Shown: piece after piece, positions 1 through 9,400 of the stretch | How the letters are laid out: each line of letters starts with the position of its first letter | Numbering within the stretch: position 1 is the stretch's first letter | Source of the DNA: an uncultured Bacillota bacterium | Lineage (GTDB): Bacteria > Bacillota_I > Bacilli_A > RFN20 > CAG-449 | Assembly (NCBI GenBank): GCA_902493275.1 | Contig: CABUOQ010000019.1 | Location: forward strand, 1 to 35,115 | Direction: 5' to 3' | Length of the DNA: 35,115 nt | Made by a program: the position numbers and the translations under genes | The notes under the pieces: model-generated | Told to the model about the DNA's origin: nothing | Databases searched by the model: none | The model's input: the letters and a program-made list of their open reading frames with translations, nothing else

Positions 1-110
1 TAATTACTTTTATAAAAATTTTAATTTCCCTATTGTTTTTTAATAGTTAGTCTCCATATTAATATTGTCATTACTATTATAATAGATTTAATCTTATTTT
101 AAATAGAGTT

Positions 111-1091
111 TTATCTATAGTATTTTTGATTTTTGCTATTTGGTTTATCTGGAATGGTCATTTTAACTAATCCATTTTTAATTGCCGGATTTAGATAAGA
201 CCCCCTAAGAGTTTCTTTTGATTTTATTCCTAATCTTTTCATTATTTCATTGGATGATAAAGGAATATCATAATCCATGACATCTAATAACTTATTGACC
301 TGTTCAGAAATATTTCTCGATTCTTTTTGTGAGGTCGAAAGTACTATTAATAAAGTTTCATCAATCATTCTAAGCATAAATTCAATGAAGATATTTGAAT
401 CACCATTACTATGACATTTAGCTATCGCTTGATAATATTCATCTTGATATTTTTTTATTTGTGACTCAATTGGCATATACTCAAAAAGTTTATTCCATTT
501 AGATAATATTACATTCTGCCATAATCTAGCGGTTCGACCATTACCATCACTAAAAGGATGTATAAATACGAACTCATAATGAAATACACAAGATTTAATT
601 AATACCGGTGTTTCATCATCATTTTTTAACCAATCAAATAAATCATTCATCAGTTTTGGAATTAAATCATGTGATGGTGCCATGAATATTAGTTTCTCTC
701 CATCAAATACTCCTTCACCATGATTTCTATATTGACCAGATTCATCTATTAAATTCGTTGTTAATATTTTATGTGCTCTTAATAAATCTTTTTGATTATA
801 TCCATCAAAACTATCAATTAATTCATAGACTTGATATGCATTTTTTACTTCTTGAATCTCTTTTAAAGGACCTAAAACTTGCTTTCCATTAATTACATCT
901 CTAACTTGATTTAGCGAAAAAGAATTTGCTTCAATAGCTAAAGATGAATGCACGGATAAGATTCTATTATTTCTTCGTAATATAGGCATTCTTTCTATCG
1001 CATTATATATCGATATTTGACTTACTTTTTCAGTGATTGACATTACTTTTTGCAACATATAATTTGATATTGTGAAAGGTGGTTTATACAT
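111..1091 (-). CDS. Fic/Fido-domain protein with C-terminal winged helix
   Basis: Fic proteins usually transfer AMP from ATP to a hydroxyl side chain of a target protein. The full active-site motif HPFSDGNGRTAR lies at residues 178-189, with His178 as the expected catalytic base and Arg189 closing the motif. A segment at residues 50-54 (SLAIE, followed by Ala-Asn) resembles the (S/T)xxxE(G/N) inhibitory helix, with Ala instead of Gly/Asn after Glu54, so the enzyme may be self-inhibited. Residues about 270-326 look like a winged helix-turn-helix, a common tail in this Fic class. The start is supported by AAGGAG eight bases before ATG. The length of 326 aa is normal. It looks intact and probably acts in the cytoplasm; the target is unknown. 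No partner antitoxin gene is adjacent. Confidence 0.9.
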   Translation of the reverse strand: MYKPPFTISNYMLQKVMSITEKVSQISIYNAIERMPILRRNNRILSVHSSLAIEANSFSLNQVRDVINGKQVLGPLKEIQEVKNAYQVYELIDSFDGYNQKDLLRAHKILTTNLIDESGQYRNHGEGVFDGEKLIFMAPSHDLIPKLMNDLFDWLKNDDETPVLIKSCVFHYEFVFIHPFSDGNGRTARLWQNVILSKWNKLFEYMPIESQIKKYQDEYYQAIAKCHSNGDSNIFIEFMLRMIDETLLIVLSTSQKESRNISEQVNKLLDVMDYDIPLSSNEIMKRLGIKSKETLRGSYLNPAIKNGLVKMTIPDKPNSKNQKYYR

Positions 1092-1307
1092 ACTTGCATC
1101 TCCTTGTATATATTATACACTATTTTTTATTAAAATACATTATCTTACTTATATCTTGCTTAATATCTTGCTTAATATGGCTATTTATTACCCATTTAAA
1201 ATATCAAAAATATTATTTATATCAATTGCTTTTAATAAAAATCATGATTGTTTTTTATTTCACAAATAGTTATCTTTCAATTATTTTTCATTTTCAATTT
1301 ATCACAC

Positions 1308-1454
1308 TTATTTACGTTTTGTCCAAGTAATAACTTCTGATGATTTTGTCATTCCAATACGTAAATAGAATTCTTGACCCGACAACACAATTGCTCTTTT
1401 TGTACCTCTTTCTTTCGCTAGATTTAGTGCTTCGTAGACAACTGCCTTACCAAT
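1308..1454 (-). pseudogene. C-terminal remnant of a GNAT acetyltransferase
   Basis: On the minus strand one frame encodes about 48 residues running IGKAVVYEALNLAKERG, then GQEFYLRIGM, and ending in TAA at 1308-1310. This matches the acetyl-CoA-binding helix and the following strand of GNAT N-acetyltransferases (usual form GIGKALV.EAL..A...G..RAIVLG...FY.R.GF). An in-frame TAA at 1455-1457 cuts it off, and no start codon or N-terminal half is present, so this is a relic. It lies between two Fic-type genes and shows that this patch has been rearranged. Confidence 0.55.
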
Positions 1455-1504
1455 TTAAATCTAAAACTTCATAGACTTGTGTCCTATGTCAAATAATCCC
1501 TTAT

Positions 1505-1533
1505 AAATACTAGAATTTCCGCTAGTATTTTTT
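1505..1533 (+). terminator. Possible Rho-independent terminator
   Basis: Nine-base stem AAATACTAG (1505-1513) pairs with CTAGTATTT (1522-1530) around an 8-base loop and is followed by more T residues. The stem is AT-rich. No intact plus-strand gene lies just upstream, so it may be left over from a lost gene. Apart from this hairpin and the GNAT relic, the stretch 1092-1680 shows nothing convincing. Confidence 0.35.
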
Positions 1534-1693
1534 CAATAGGTACATAAACTTTAAAATTTTCTGTAACTATTTGTACCCACAAGTACATTTTTGCTTAAAT
1601 TTTGAGTTCTAAAACTGTCTAGAACTATTCAAATTGGTTTAGATTGGTGTATTAAATAAATTTTAATCGCTTAAAAATTTTTGGCATAAACTA

Positions 1694-1745
1694 TTGACTT
1701 TTAGGGAATAAATTTGCACAATTACAACATAAATATTCCCTAAAA
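1694..1745 (+). promoter_or_regulatory. Promoter inside a perfect 12-bp inverted repeat (candidate operator)
   Basis: TTTTAGGGAATA at 1699-1710 is repeated in perfect inverted form as TATTCCCTAAAA at 1734-1745, with 23 bases between. TTGACT at 1694-1699 is a good -35 box, and CACAAT at 1717-1722 is a weak -10 with a 17-base spacer. The two arms therefore touch the -35 and the predicted start of transcription, a layout expected of a repressor-binding site. The arms stand 35 bp apart centre to centre, which would suit a dimer pair or DNA loop. The ribosome site AGGAG begins at 1751. Confidence 0.5.
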
Positions 1746-1763
1746 TTAAAAGGAGTTATAAAA

Positions 1764-2702
1764 ATGAATAATTTAAGCAATATTCAAGAGTTGTTAAGAA
1801 AAAAAGCAGATTTGCAAACAAGATTGAATTTAATCCCATACACAGGAACGCCGGAAATCAAAGAAATTAAAAGTGGCAAGTACTTGTATATGCGCAAACG
1901 CGAACTAGGCAAATTAACATCTGAATATGTAGATAAATTTTCCGATGAGTTATATCAAACTCTTCTTCGCTATTCCAAGGAAGCGAGAAAACTTAAAAAA
2001 GCAATTAGACGAATTGAAAAAGAACTTGCACAATTAAATTATGTTCCTAACGAACTTTCGCCAGAAGTTCAACTAAATTTGGATTTTGCAAGAGCAAATA
2101 TGAAAGTCAATATCCATGACCAAGCAATATTGGAAGGCGTTGCAACTACCTATCCACAAACAGAAACCATCATTGAAAATGGTAAAGTTAGCGGAATGCG
2201 TGCAAGCGATGTTCAAAAAATTCTAAACCTTAAACACGCTTGGGAATTTATCATGGACAAAGATGTTATTCAAGTAAAAACTGACTTCTATATTCTTTCA
2301 TATATTGCAGAACTTGTAAACGAAGGTTTCTACGCTGAAGGTGGAAGAATTAGAGGTGTGCCGGTTGCAATCGGTGGCTCAACTTATGTTCCACCTATTC
2401 CAAATGAAATTGACATTAAAGAAGCAATTAACAATATAGTTGTAAGCAACCAATCAAAAATAGACAAAGCAATTGAATTATGTTTATATACAATGAAAAC
2501 ACAAATTTTCAATGATGGTAATAAAAGAGCAGCTGTAATATTTGCAAACCACTATCTTATTTCACAAGGCGAAGGCTTGATTGTTATTCCAGAAAAAGGT
2601 GTGTCAAAATTCAAAAAACTATTAGTCAATTACTACGAAAACAAAGACACCACCACAATAAAAAACTTTATGAAAGAAAAGTGTTGGAGAAAGTTAAGGT
2701 AA
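1764..2702 (+). CDS. Fic/Doc-like protein with substituted catalytic residue
   Basis: Residues 1-95 form a charged, partly coiled-coil N-terminal region with a GTPEIK...KYLYMRKR block (28-46) seen in Clostridia-type Fic proteins. The rest resembles the Fido fold. The motif QIFNDGNKR at 247-255 corresponds to HxFxDGNKR of Doc/Fic, but Gln247 stands where the catalytic His should be. The anion-hole part DGNKR is intact. Residues 120-125 (QAILEG) sit where the inhibitory helix would be. Start chosen from AGGAG eight bases upstream of ATG. Length 312 aa. By family knowledge, loss of His should abolish or alter AMP transfer. It could be a regulator, a kinase-like variant or an inactive binder. The palindromic promoter suggests self-control, as in toxin-antitoxin genes, but no partner gene is seen. 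Confidence 0.75.
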   Translation: MNNLSNIQELLRKKADLQTRLNLIPYTGTPEIKEIKSGKYLYMRKRELGKLTSEYVDKFSDELYQTLLRYSKEARKLKKAIRRIEKELAQLNYVPNELSPEVQLNLDFARANMKVNIHDQAILEGVATTYPQTETIIENGKVSGMRASDVQKILNLKHAWEFIMDKDVIQVKTDFYILSYIAELVNEGFYAEGGRIRGVPVAIGGSTYVPPIPNEIDIKEAINNIVVSNQSKIDKAIELCLYTMKTQIFNDGNKRAAVIFANHYLISQGEGLIVIPEKGVSKFKKLLVNYYENKDTTTIKNFMKEKCWRKLR

Positions 2703-2776
2703 GATTGAAAATATAAAGTTTTCTTCGATAAATTAAGGATATAAATAAATCAATATAAGTTGAATATGAGAATTTT

Positions 2777-3181
2777 ATGAAATATTATTATTTTGATAAG
2801 TTTGTCACTTTAATCAAAGAGATAAAAGAATTTCATGTATCAAAAATAAGATTAGAAGATGGACAAGAGTTATATGTAAATTCAAAACTATTAAGCATCA
2901 AACAAACTTATGATAATGCTATTTCTTATATTGAAATGATTATTAATAATATGATTAATTCTATTTCTGATGAACTTAAACAATGTGGATATACTTGGCT
3001 TAATTATCATGAATATATTACAAATTCTTTCATTAAATTCAATGGTGTACGTCTTTCTAATGGTCCTATTGAAGGTATCAATTCTAGAGTTAAAACTCTT
3101 AAAAAAATTTACTGTGGATATCGTGATAAACAACGATTCTACAATAGAATTATTTTGATTATTAACAAAAAGGGTTTATAA
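2777..3181 (+). pseudogene. ISL3-family transposase, C-terminal fragment
   Basis: The C-terminal half carries RLSNGPIEGINSRVKTLKK at about residues 85-105, followed by a GYRDKQRFYNRI block. This is the signature around the last catalytic Glu (in IEG) of DDE transposases of the ISL3 family. Intact ISL3 transposases are about 400 aa or more. Only about 134 aa remain, and the zinc-binding head and first two acidic residues are absent. The frame is open for a few codons before the ATG, up to a TAA at 2756-2758. It is therefore a dead remnant. The strong hairpin just after the stop is likely the original terminator of the element. Confidence 0.8.
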
Positions 3182-3216
3182 CCTTTTTTGGTTACAAACC
3201 CTTCACTGCCATTTTT
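3170..3216 (+). terminator. Terminator of the ISL3 remnant
   Basis: A 14-base stem (3170-3183 with 3190-3203, one mismatch) closes a TTTTTT loop and is followed by a run of eight T a few bases later. It starts inside the last codons of the transposase fragment. Confidence 0.6.
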
Positions 3217-3304
3217 TTTGAATTTCTTTCGTCCCTTCAAAACCCTAAAAATTTTTATAGGACCATTATTTAAGACAATAACTATATCTAATTAAACTTA
3301 TATT

Positions 3305-3381
3305 TGGCGTCCACGAGAGGATTTGAACCTCCGACCCCACGCTTAGGAGGCGTGTGCTCTATCCAGCTGAGCTACGTGGAC
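3305..3381 (-). tRNA. tRNA-Arg (anticodon CCT)
   Basis: The minus strand folds as a full cloverleaf: acceptor GTCCACG/CGTGGAC, anticodon stem CACGC/GCGTG around loop CTCCTAA (anticodon CCT, reads AGG), T-arm with GGTTCAAATCC, discriminator G and an encoded CCA. The 3' end faces the accessory block at 1-3.2 kb, so the gene could have served as an integration site. Confidence 0.95.
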
Positions 3382-3467
3382 ATTTATAAACCACACATAA
3401 ACTTTAATGTATATAAATAATAATTTCAACCTTTTTAATTAAATGATTTTTATAAAAATTATCTAAA

Positions 3468-4406
3468 TTAAAATAAAGTAATCTCATCTTTTTCTTTAAT
3501 TAAAAATGATTTTTGATTACCTTGCATTATTTCATCTTTTTCAGATATCTCACCTAATATAATTGGTGAATCTGGATTATGATATTTAAAATTATTAATT
3601 GCTTTTTGAGGTGATTTATTCGCATAGCAATACTTACATCCATTTAAACATGTATCATAAGCACCGATATCTCTACTTTCAATGCAATGACATCCTTCTC
3701 TTAACCCTTTATGCTTCATATCTTTAAATGATAAATTATTAGCTTTTCCTAATATTTCTAAAGTCGCACATCCTGACTTTTCAATTCCAAATTGACTATA
3801 ATCTCCATTAGTGCCACATGTTTGAATCTCTATATTGTATTTTTTAGCAATACTTCCTAACATGAATGCAATTTGTTTTTTATCATCGTCGGTAAAAGGA
3901 ATAATTTCTGGCATATTATTTTCTAATTTTTTATACATCTCAACAAAACTAAAAATGCATCGATCAATATAAGGCGAAAGGCGTTGAGCAATATATTCAA
4001 AAGTTTTCTTATGAACTTCAAATGTATATTTATCTGTATATAACACTGGATCATATCTCCACGCGACTTTTTCTTTACCCACCAGTTTTGAAAGTTTAAT
4101 TAAAGTATTTATACTTTCATCAATCGAAGGAACTCCAGGTTCAATATCTTTCCCATAAGCAGTGATAGTATAATAAAAATATGTATTGAACTTATCAGTT
4201 ATTTCGTGTAATCGAGGTAATATTGGCGCATAATTTTTCGAACAAAAAAGGACAACATCAATTTCATTTGGTGTTAAATTATATCTAATTACTTTATTAG
4301 GAAATAAGGGATTTCTAACATAGACAAATCCTTCTTCAAACCTTTTTAATAACCATTTAGAAAAATATTGTACTGTATCTGTTCTGGCACCTGTATTTAA
4401 AATCAT
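3468..4406 (-). CDS. DUF1848 protein with C-terminal radical-SAM-like cysteine cluster
   Basis: Member of the DUF1848 family, whose function is unknown. The body (residues about 1-220) has family features such as NTGARTDT near the start and a YYTITAYG segment near 78-85. The tail carries C253-LNG-C257-KY-C260-YAN, the exact CxxxCxxC spacing that holds the 4Fe-4S cluster of radical SAM enzymes, but at the C-terminus rather than the N-terminus. Two more cysteines (239 and 241) sit just before it. Such a permuted placement is a known trait of the family. Length 312 aa is normal. AAAGAG lies shortly before the ATG. It is followed by rbsK-like gene separation rather than tight coupling, so it is probably its own unit. 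It likely binds an Fe-S cluster; the reaction is unknown. Confidence 0.85.
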   Translation of the reverse strand: MILNTGARTDTVQYFSKWLLKRFEEGFVYVRNPLFPNKVIRYNLTPNEIDVVLFCSKNYAPILPRLHEITDKFNTYFYYTITAYGKDIEPGVPSIDESINTLIKLSKLVGKEKVAWRYDPVLYTDKYTFEVHKKTFEYIAQRLSPYIDRCIFSFVEMYKKLENNMPEIIPFTDDDKKQIAFMLGSIAKKYNIEIQTCGTNGDYSQFGIEKSGCATLEILGKANNLSFKDMKHKGLREGCHCIESRDIGAYDTCLNGCKYCYANKSPQKAINNFKYHNPDSPIILGEISEKDEIMQGNQKSFLIKEKDEITLF

Positions 4407-4444
4407 ATTTTTCTCTTTACTACATGAATTAATTTAAAAAATAA

Positions 4445-5356
4445 CTATTTATTAATATATTCAATTACCTCTTTTTTTGTCGGTATTGCTTGTTGCGCTC
4501 CCATTTTTAAACATGTTAAAGAACTGCATAGACATGAATATTCTAAAGCTTCTTTAATCGATTTATCTAAACATAAACAAGAGGCAAAAACTCCAACAAA
4601 AGTATCTCCAGCCGCGGTAGTATCTATCGCATCTACTTTATTAGCTTTAACTTTAATAAGTCCTTGATTATTTAAATAAACTGCGCCTTTTTTACCTAAA
4701 GTAATAATTAAATTTTTAAGTCCTTTATCCATAAAGAAATCATATATTTTTTGATAATCTTCTTCATATTTTGGACATATATTTGTTAGGATTTCACATT
4801 CACTTTCATTAAGAATTAAATAATCAATGTATTGATATATATCACTATCTAAAATTTTCGCTGGTGCTGGATTAAAAATAGTAATCATATTTTTTGATTT
4901 AGCTTTTTTAAGTCCGTAGATAACTGCATCTAAATTAATTTCTAATTGGGAAATAAAAATATCCTTATTTTGTGCTTGTAATAATGCTTTATCTATCAAT
5001 TTTACATCAACATATTGATTTGCACCCTTATCTAAAATAATGCGGTTATCACTATTTTCAATTATGATTATCGCAGTACCAGTATTTGTCTTTTCTAAAT
5101 TTTGAATATAATCAGTCTTAACGTGGTAATTCTTTAAAGTGCTTAGTATTTTATCACTAAAAACATCATCACCTAAACATCCTATTAAATAAGTATCAAT
5201 TTCTTGTTTACTTGCCGCAACAGCTTGATTAGCGCCTTTACCACCCTCATTAATAAGAAAATCACTACCTGTTAATGTTTCACCATTTTTAGGAATATAT
5301 GGTGTATGAATAACTAAATCGATATTTATGCTTCCGAGTACGTATATTTTTTTCAT
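4445..5356 (-). CDS. rbsK: Ribokinase (PfkB family)
   Basis: Phosphorylates D-ribose at O5 with ATP, feeding ribose into the pentose phosphate pathway. PfkB-family features are clear: the N-terminal sugar-binding block GGKGANQAVA at 38-47, the FNPAPA segment at about 161-166, NESE at about 183-186, and the C-terminal ATP/anion-hole motif DTTAAGDTF at 245-253 with catalytic base Asp251. The usual form is DTTGAGD, so Gly248 is replaced by Ala here, a mild change. Length of 303 aa is typical. Start ATG has AAGGAA upstream. No ribose transporter (rbsA/B/C) or RbsR regulator lies beside it, so ribose may come from nucleosides or a transporter elsewhere. A related sugar kinase is possible but less likely. 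Confidence 0.9.
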   Translation of the reverse strand: MKKIYVLGSINIDLVIHTPYIPKNGETLTGSDFLINEGGKGANQAVAASKQEIDTYLIGCLGDDVFSDKILSTLKNYHVKTDYIQNLEKTNTGTAIIIIENSDNRIILDKGANQYVDVKLIDKALLQAQNKDIFISQLEINLDAVIYGLKKAKSKNMITIFNPAPAKILDSDIYQYIDYLILNESECEILTNICPKYEEDYQKIYDFFMDKGLKNLIITLGKKGAVYLNNQGLIKVKANKVDAIDTTAAGDTFVGVFASCLCLDKSIKEALEYSCLCSSLTCLKMGAQQAIPTKKEVIEYINK

Positions 5357-5424
5357 AGGTTATTCCTTTTTTATTTAATATTTATAAACAATTAATATAT
5401 TAACTATTTGTATTTAATTAGCTA

Positions 5425-5708
5425 TTAAGCTAAATCATCATTTTTAATAATTTCAATATTTCCTACAAATTTTGAAAGAAATTTCTCTGCGAGTTTTCTG
5501 TCTAAATCATCATGTATTTTTTGATTCTCATAACTTCTAAGACAATTATAGCATGATTTTCCACAATCACATGTTTTCATATTATTTAATGCCTTATGCA
5601 TAATATTATAAAGAATTTTTCCATTAGATGTAACTAATCTTCGAGAATGACTAGCTCCTCCAGGAACAGAATCATAAATTATAATTGAATAATTACTTTT
5701 TCCGTTGA
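5425..5708 (-). pseudogene. DUF1998 C-terminal domain remnant of a DEAD/DEAH helicase
   Basis: One minus-strand frame, not starting with a start codon, reads IIIYDSVPGGASHSRRL, then CDCGKSCYNCLRSYENQ and LDRKLAEKFL, ending with TAA at 5425-5427. This is the hallmark of DUF1998, with YD.VPGGA and a four-cysteine zinc cluster C.C...CY.CL, found at the C-terminus of SF2 helicases including MrfA-type and defence-island helicases. The frame is closed upstream by TAA in the overlap with the 113-aa gene. The helicase motor itself is absent, so this is the tail of a deleted gene. Confidence 0.65.
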
Positions 5709-6034
5709 TAATTTTTTAATGACAAGCACGCTCTAATATCTTTTCTCTCTATATTTAATTCATCTGCCTGTTTCGTTGTTAAAAAATGTCTATAAATATT
5801 ATTAAAAAAATTTTCTTTTGAACTATTCCAATGTTTGGTTACAATGACTAGTGCAACAAATACAAGATTATAATCTTTGTTTAAAATCTTGTCACCTCTA
5901 TTACAGCAAATATAGCGGAATATTTTATTTGTTTCTTCAAGTATCATATCCTCTTCTTCATCTGCAAATAAATAATTGCCAACAAAGTCTAATTTTATTA
6001 CTTCATTAACTTTTTTTAACAACAAATCATTCAT
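5693..6034 (-). CDS. Hypothetical protein, probably a truncated gene
   Basis: I do not recognise this 113-aa protein. It has no signal peptide or membrane segment. It contains an acidic patch (FADEEEDMILEE at about 23-34) and a hydrophobic block (NLVFVALVIVTKHWN at about 56-70). The start has GGAG four bases before the ATG. It ends in a Lys-rich tail and a stop that overlaps, in another frame, the beginning of the DUF1998 remnant. A likely history is that the N-terminus of one gene was joined out of frame to the tail of a lost helicase gene by deletion. It may still be made, since its own start is good. Confidence 0.45.
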   Translation of the reverse strand: MNDLLLKKVNEVIKLDFVGNYLFADEEEDMILEETNKIFRYICCNRGDKILNKDYNLVFVALVIVTKHWNSSKENFFNNIYRHFLTTKQADELNIERKDIRACLSLKNYQRKK

Positions 6035-6404
6035 AGTACTCCATATTTCGTAAAATTATAATATAAAATAACGCGAAAAAAACAAATAATTTATTATATC
6101 CTATATATGCCCTAATGATAGTATACATTAAAAATTGATAAACTTAAATTAAAAATTATAATGTCTTGTAATAACGTTTATTATATAAAGTTTGGTCTTA
6201 ATTAAAATAACAAGCAAATGCATATGAACTAATGCAAAAAACATACAATATATTTAAAACATATAATTTACTTTTATTAAACAAATAAATATAATTAAAA
6301 TGAAAATGTTCCCTAAAAATCGCAAAAATACTGCTTAATTATTAGCTTGTATAGGAATTATAACTGGAAGAAATGTCACTTAATATGATATAAAGGAGTA
6401 AGCT
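6035..6404. other. AT-rich intergenic region between divergent genes
   Basis: This 370-base stretch separates the 113-aa minus-strand gene from the plus-strand helicase and must hold both promoters. I see no clear -35/-10 pair, tRNA or riboswitch. The ribosome site AAAGGAG at 6392-6398 serves the helicase gene. Confidence 0.5.
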
Positions 6405-9400
6405 GTGAACATTGGAGAAAAAATATCTAAAGCTATTAGAGAAGGAAAATGGTTGAATATTTCATATATTAATCAAAATAATGAAAATACTTTTTATTGG
6501 ATAGCAATTAAAGACATTGACTTTGATACAAAAAGACTTCTCGTATTTATGTTTAATGATAAAAAATCCATGAACACCTATACAGTATGGATTTATTTTG
6601 ATAATATCAAAAATGCTGATGTTATTGATTTTTCATCTTATGATGTCTCCGAAAAATTAATAAATAAAATTGAAAATAATTTAAGTAAATGTCAATGGTT
6701 AAATTATGATCATTTTGATCATAACATTCTTAATTATTATGCAGATTGTAGCGTTTTAGATAACGACCCATGCCAAAAAGAATATTCCACTATTCCTGGA
6801 ATTGATTTAAAAACTTTACGAAAAGAAAAAAATTATGCTCTAAACGATGAACAAATTAAGCAAATCATTGCAGATATTTATCATTATGACATAAAAAAAT
6901 CAAAAAGCTCCTTTTATACTCTAGCTATAAACTGCTTTTCTATTGATGAAGGAAAAAATAAATTTGTTATTTGCTATTATCAGTTAAAATTTGATCCATC
7001 AAAAAAGTCTTTGATTCTTGACAAGAAATTATACTTTAATCAATCATTTATAGTTCAAGGAAGAAGACATTCTTTATTCAATTATATCAATATGGATATG
7101 GACGATTTTACAAAAACATTTGAAAAGAATTTCAATTCATACCAGGAAATTATAACTGAAAATTTACGACCTGGTGAATTCATAAATTCTAAACCGGACA
7201 TAATGTTATTACAAAGAGATATTCCTGTTGATTTGACTGATACTTTTAATATGATTGAGGAAAAATATAGCAAAAATGAATTACCTATTCCATTGAAATC
7301 ATTTTTTGGAAATATAACAAAAAGAAACAATATCAGAAGGAAAGAACCCTCTCTCATTCTATACGATAAAAAGATTAATATTAATCAGATGCGAGTTCTT
7401 TATAACGCTCTTAAGTATCCAGTTACATATGTACAAGGACCTCCAGGAACAGGTAAAACAAAGACAATAATAAACGTTGCTTTAAGTGCTTTTTATAATG
7501 AAAAAGAAATGCTGATTTGTTCTTCAAATAATAAACCTGTAAATGGAATTGTAGACAATTTAAAATTTGAATATCGCGGTGAAGTTATTAATTTTCCATA
7601 TTTAAGATTAGGAAACTTTGAAGATGTCAAAAAAGCTACTTTAAGAATTAGAAAATTATACAATTATCACACAAATAAGATACCAAAAGATGAATTATTA
7701 GATAAAATAAAAATTTCTAATGACGATCAAAATACACGCTTAATTGAACTATTAAATATTCAAGAAAAAAGAAGTGACATTATAAATTGCTTAGAAAGTT
7801 CTCAAAAATTAATAGATTCCTTTAAAGGTAATACCAGTCGAATTATCGACGTAGTAAAAGAAAAAGTTGAACGATTAAAGAAAGACTTGGATTTGCTACC
7901 TGAAGTTACAAATGAAGAGCTTATTTCATTATTTATTCCATTAAAAGAAAATTATCAACTTAGCCAATATTTATACTTCAAATCATTAAAATATATCGAA
8001 AAGCTAAAAAAGCCAAAATATGCCGATTTAATTTCAATTTGCTATATTGAAGATGATGATAGCAGAGCTACTGAATTCAATAAATGGACCGCTAATGATG
8101 AGAATATGAAAAAACTAACAGAGGTTTTTCCTGTTATATTTTCTACCAACATTTCTTCTAAAAGATTAGGATCTCATAATTTCATGTTTGATTTAGTTGT
8201 AATGGACGAAGCTGGGCAATGTAATGTAGCAACGGCATTACTACCTATTTCAAAAGCAAAGTCTTTACTATTAGTAGGTGATCCAAACCAACTGAAGCCT
8301 GTTATAGTTTTGGAAGATCAAGTAAATAATGATTTAATGAAAAAGTATAATATTCCTGAAAAGTACAATTATAAAACAAATTCAATTCTTGACGTAATGA
8401 TAGAGAATGATAATATTTCAAAATATATCTTGCTTAAATATCACTATCGTTGTGGAAAAAATATAATTGGTTTTTCTAATCAACGTTACTATAATAATTC
8501 TTTAAATTTATCATACTTAAACTCCACTGGCGAATTAAATGTTCTAGACGTTAAAAATCAAAATATTAAGCAAAAAAATGAAGCTATTGAAGAAGCAATT
8601 GCAATAGTCGATTATATAGAAAGAAATAATATTCATGATGCTTATATCATTACTCCTTTCGTAAACCAAAAAGAATTAATAAAGAAACTATTAAAAGAAA
8701 AAAACATTTCTGATATTGACTGTGGTACAATACATTCTTTACAAGGAGCAGAAAAAGATACGATAATTTTTTCACCAGCCATTTCTCTAAAGACAAGCAG
8801 AAGCACATTTGCTTGGATTAAAAATAACTATGAATTAATTAATGTTGCTGTAACACGAGCCAAAAATAAATTAATAATTGCCGCTGATACAGAAGCAATC
8901 AACCTAAAGTCAGATAAAAAAGATGATTTATATAATTTAATTCAATACGCGAAAAATAATGGTAAAATAGAAATCCCACCAAATGAATTTGTAAAAATTG
9001 AAATTGGTAAATCAAATGGAAGCATTGCTGAGGACGAATTTTTTAAAACCATTTCTCATTTTTGTTCTTGCAATAAAACATTTGATGCCGAACGAAATGT
9101 TAAACCTAGCAAAGTTATTAAAAATGGTATATCACCGGTTTTTAACAATATGGAATTTGATTTAGTACTTTACGAAAAAACATTTTTTGCTAAAAAACCA
9201 GTGATTGCCTTTGAAGTAAATGGCGGAGAACATAATGGTAAAGGGGCTACAGAAATATCAGATAAAAGGAAAATGGATATTTGTAAAATTAATGGTGTCA
9301 AATTAATTTTTATTCCAAATTCATTCGTAAAAGCCTATGAATATATTTCTGATATTATATTATCCGCGAAAAATAAATCAATGACTATTCAACAATCATT

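Noticed and set aside
1072..1330. Two overlapping plus-strand frames of 65 and 83 codons rich in Ile, Tyr and Leu
   Set aside because: Low-complexity translations of AT-rich DNA without ribosome sites; they overlap the promoter of the Fic gene on the other strand.
6309..6318. TTCCCTAAAA before the helicase, same as one arm of the Fic-gene palindrome
   Set aside because: A lone half site with no inverted partner nearby; chance is likely in AT-rich DNA.
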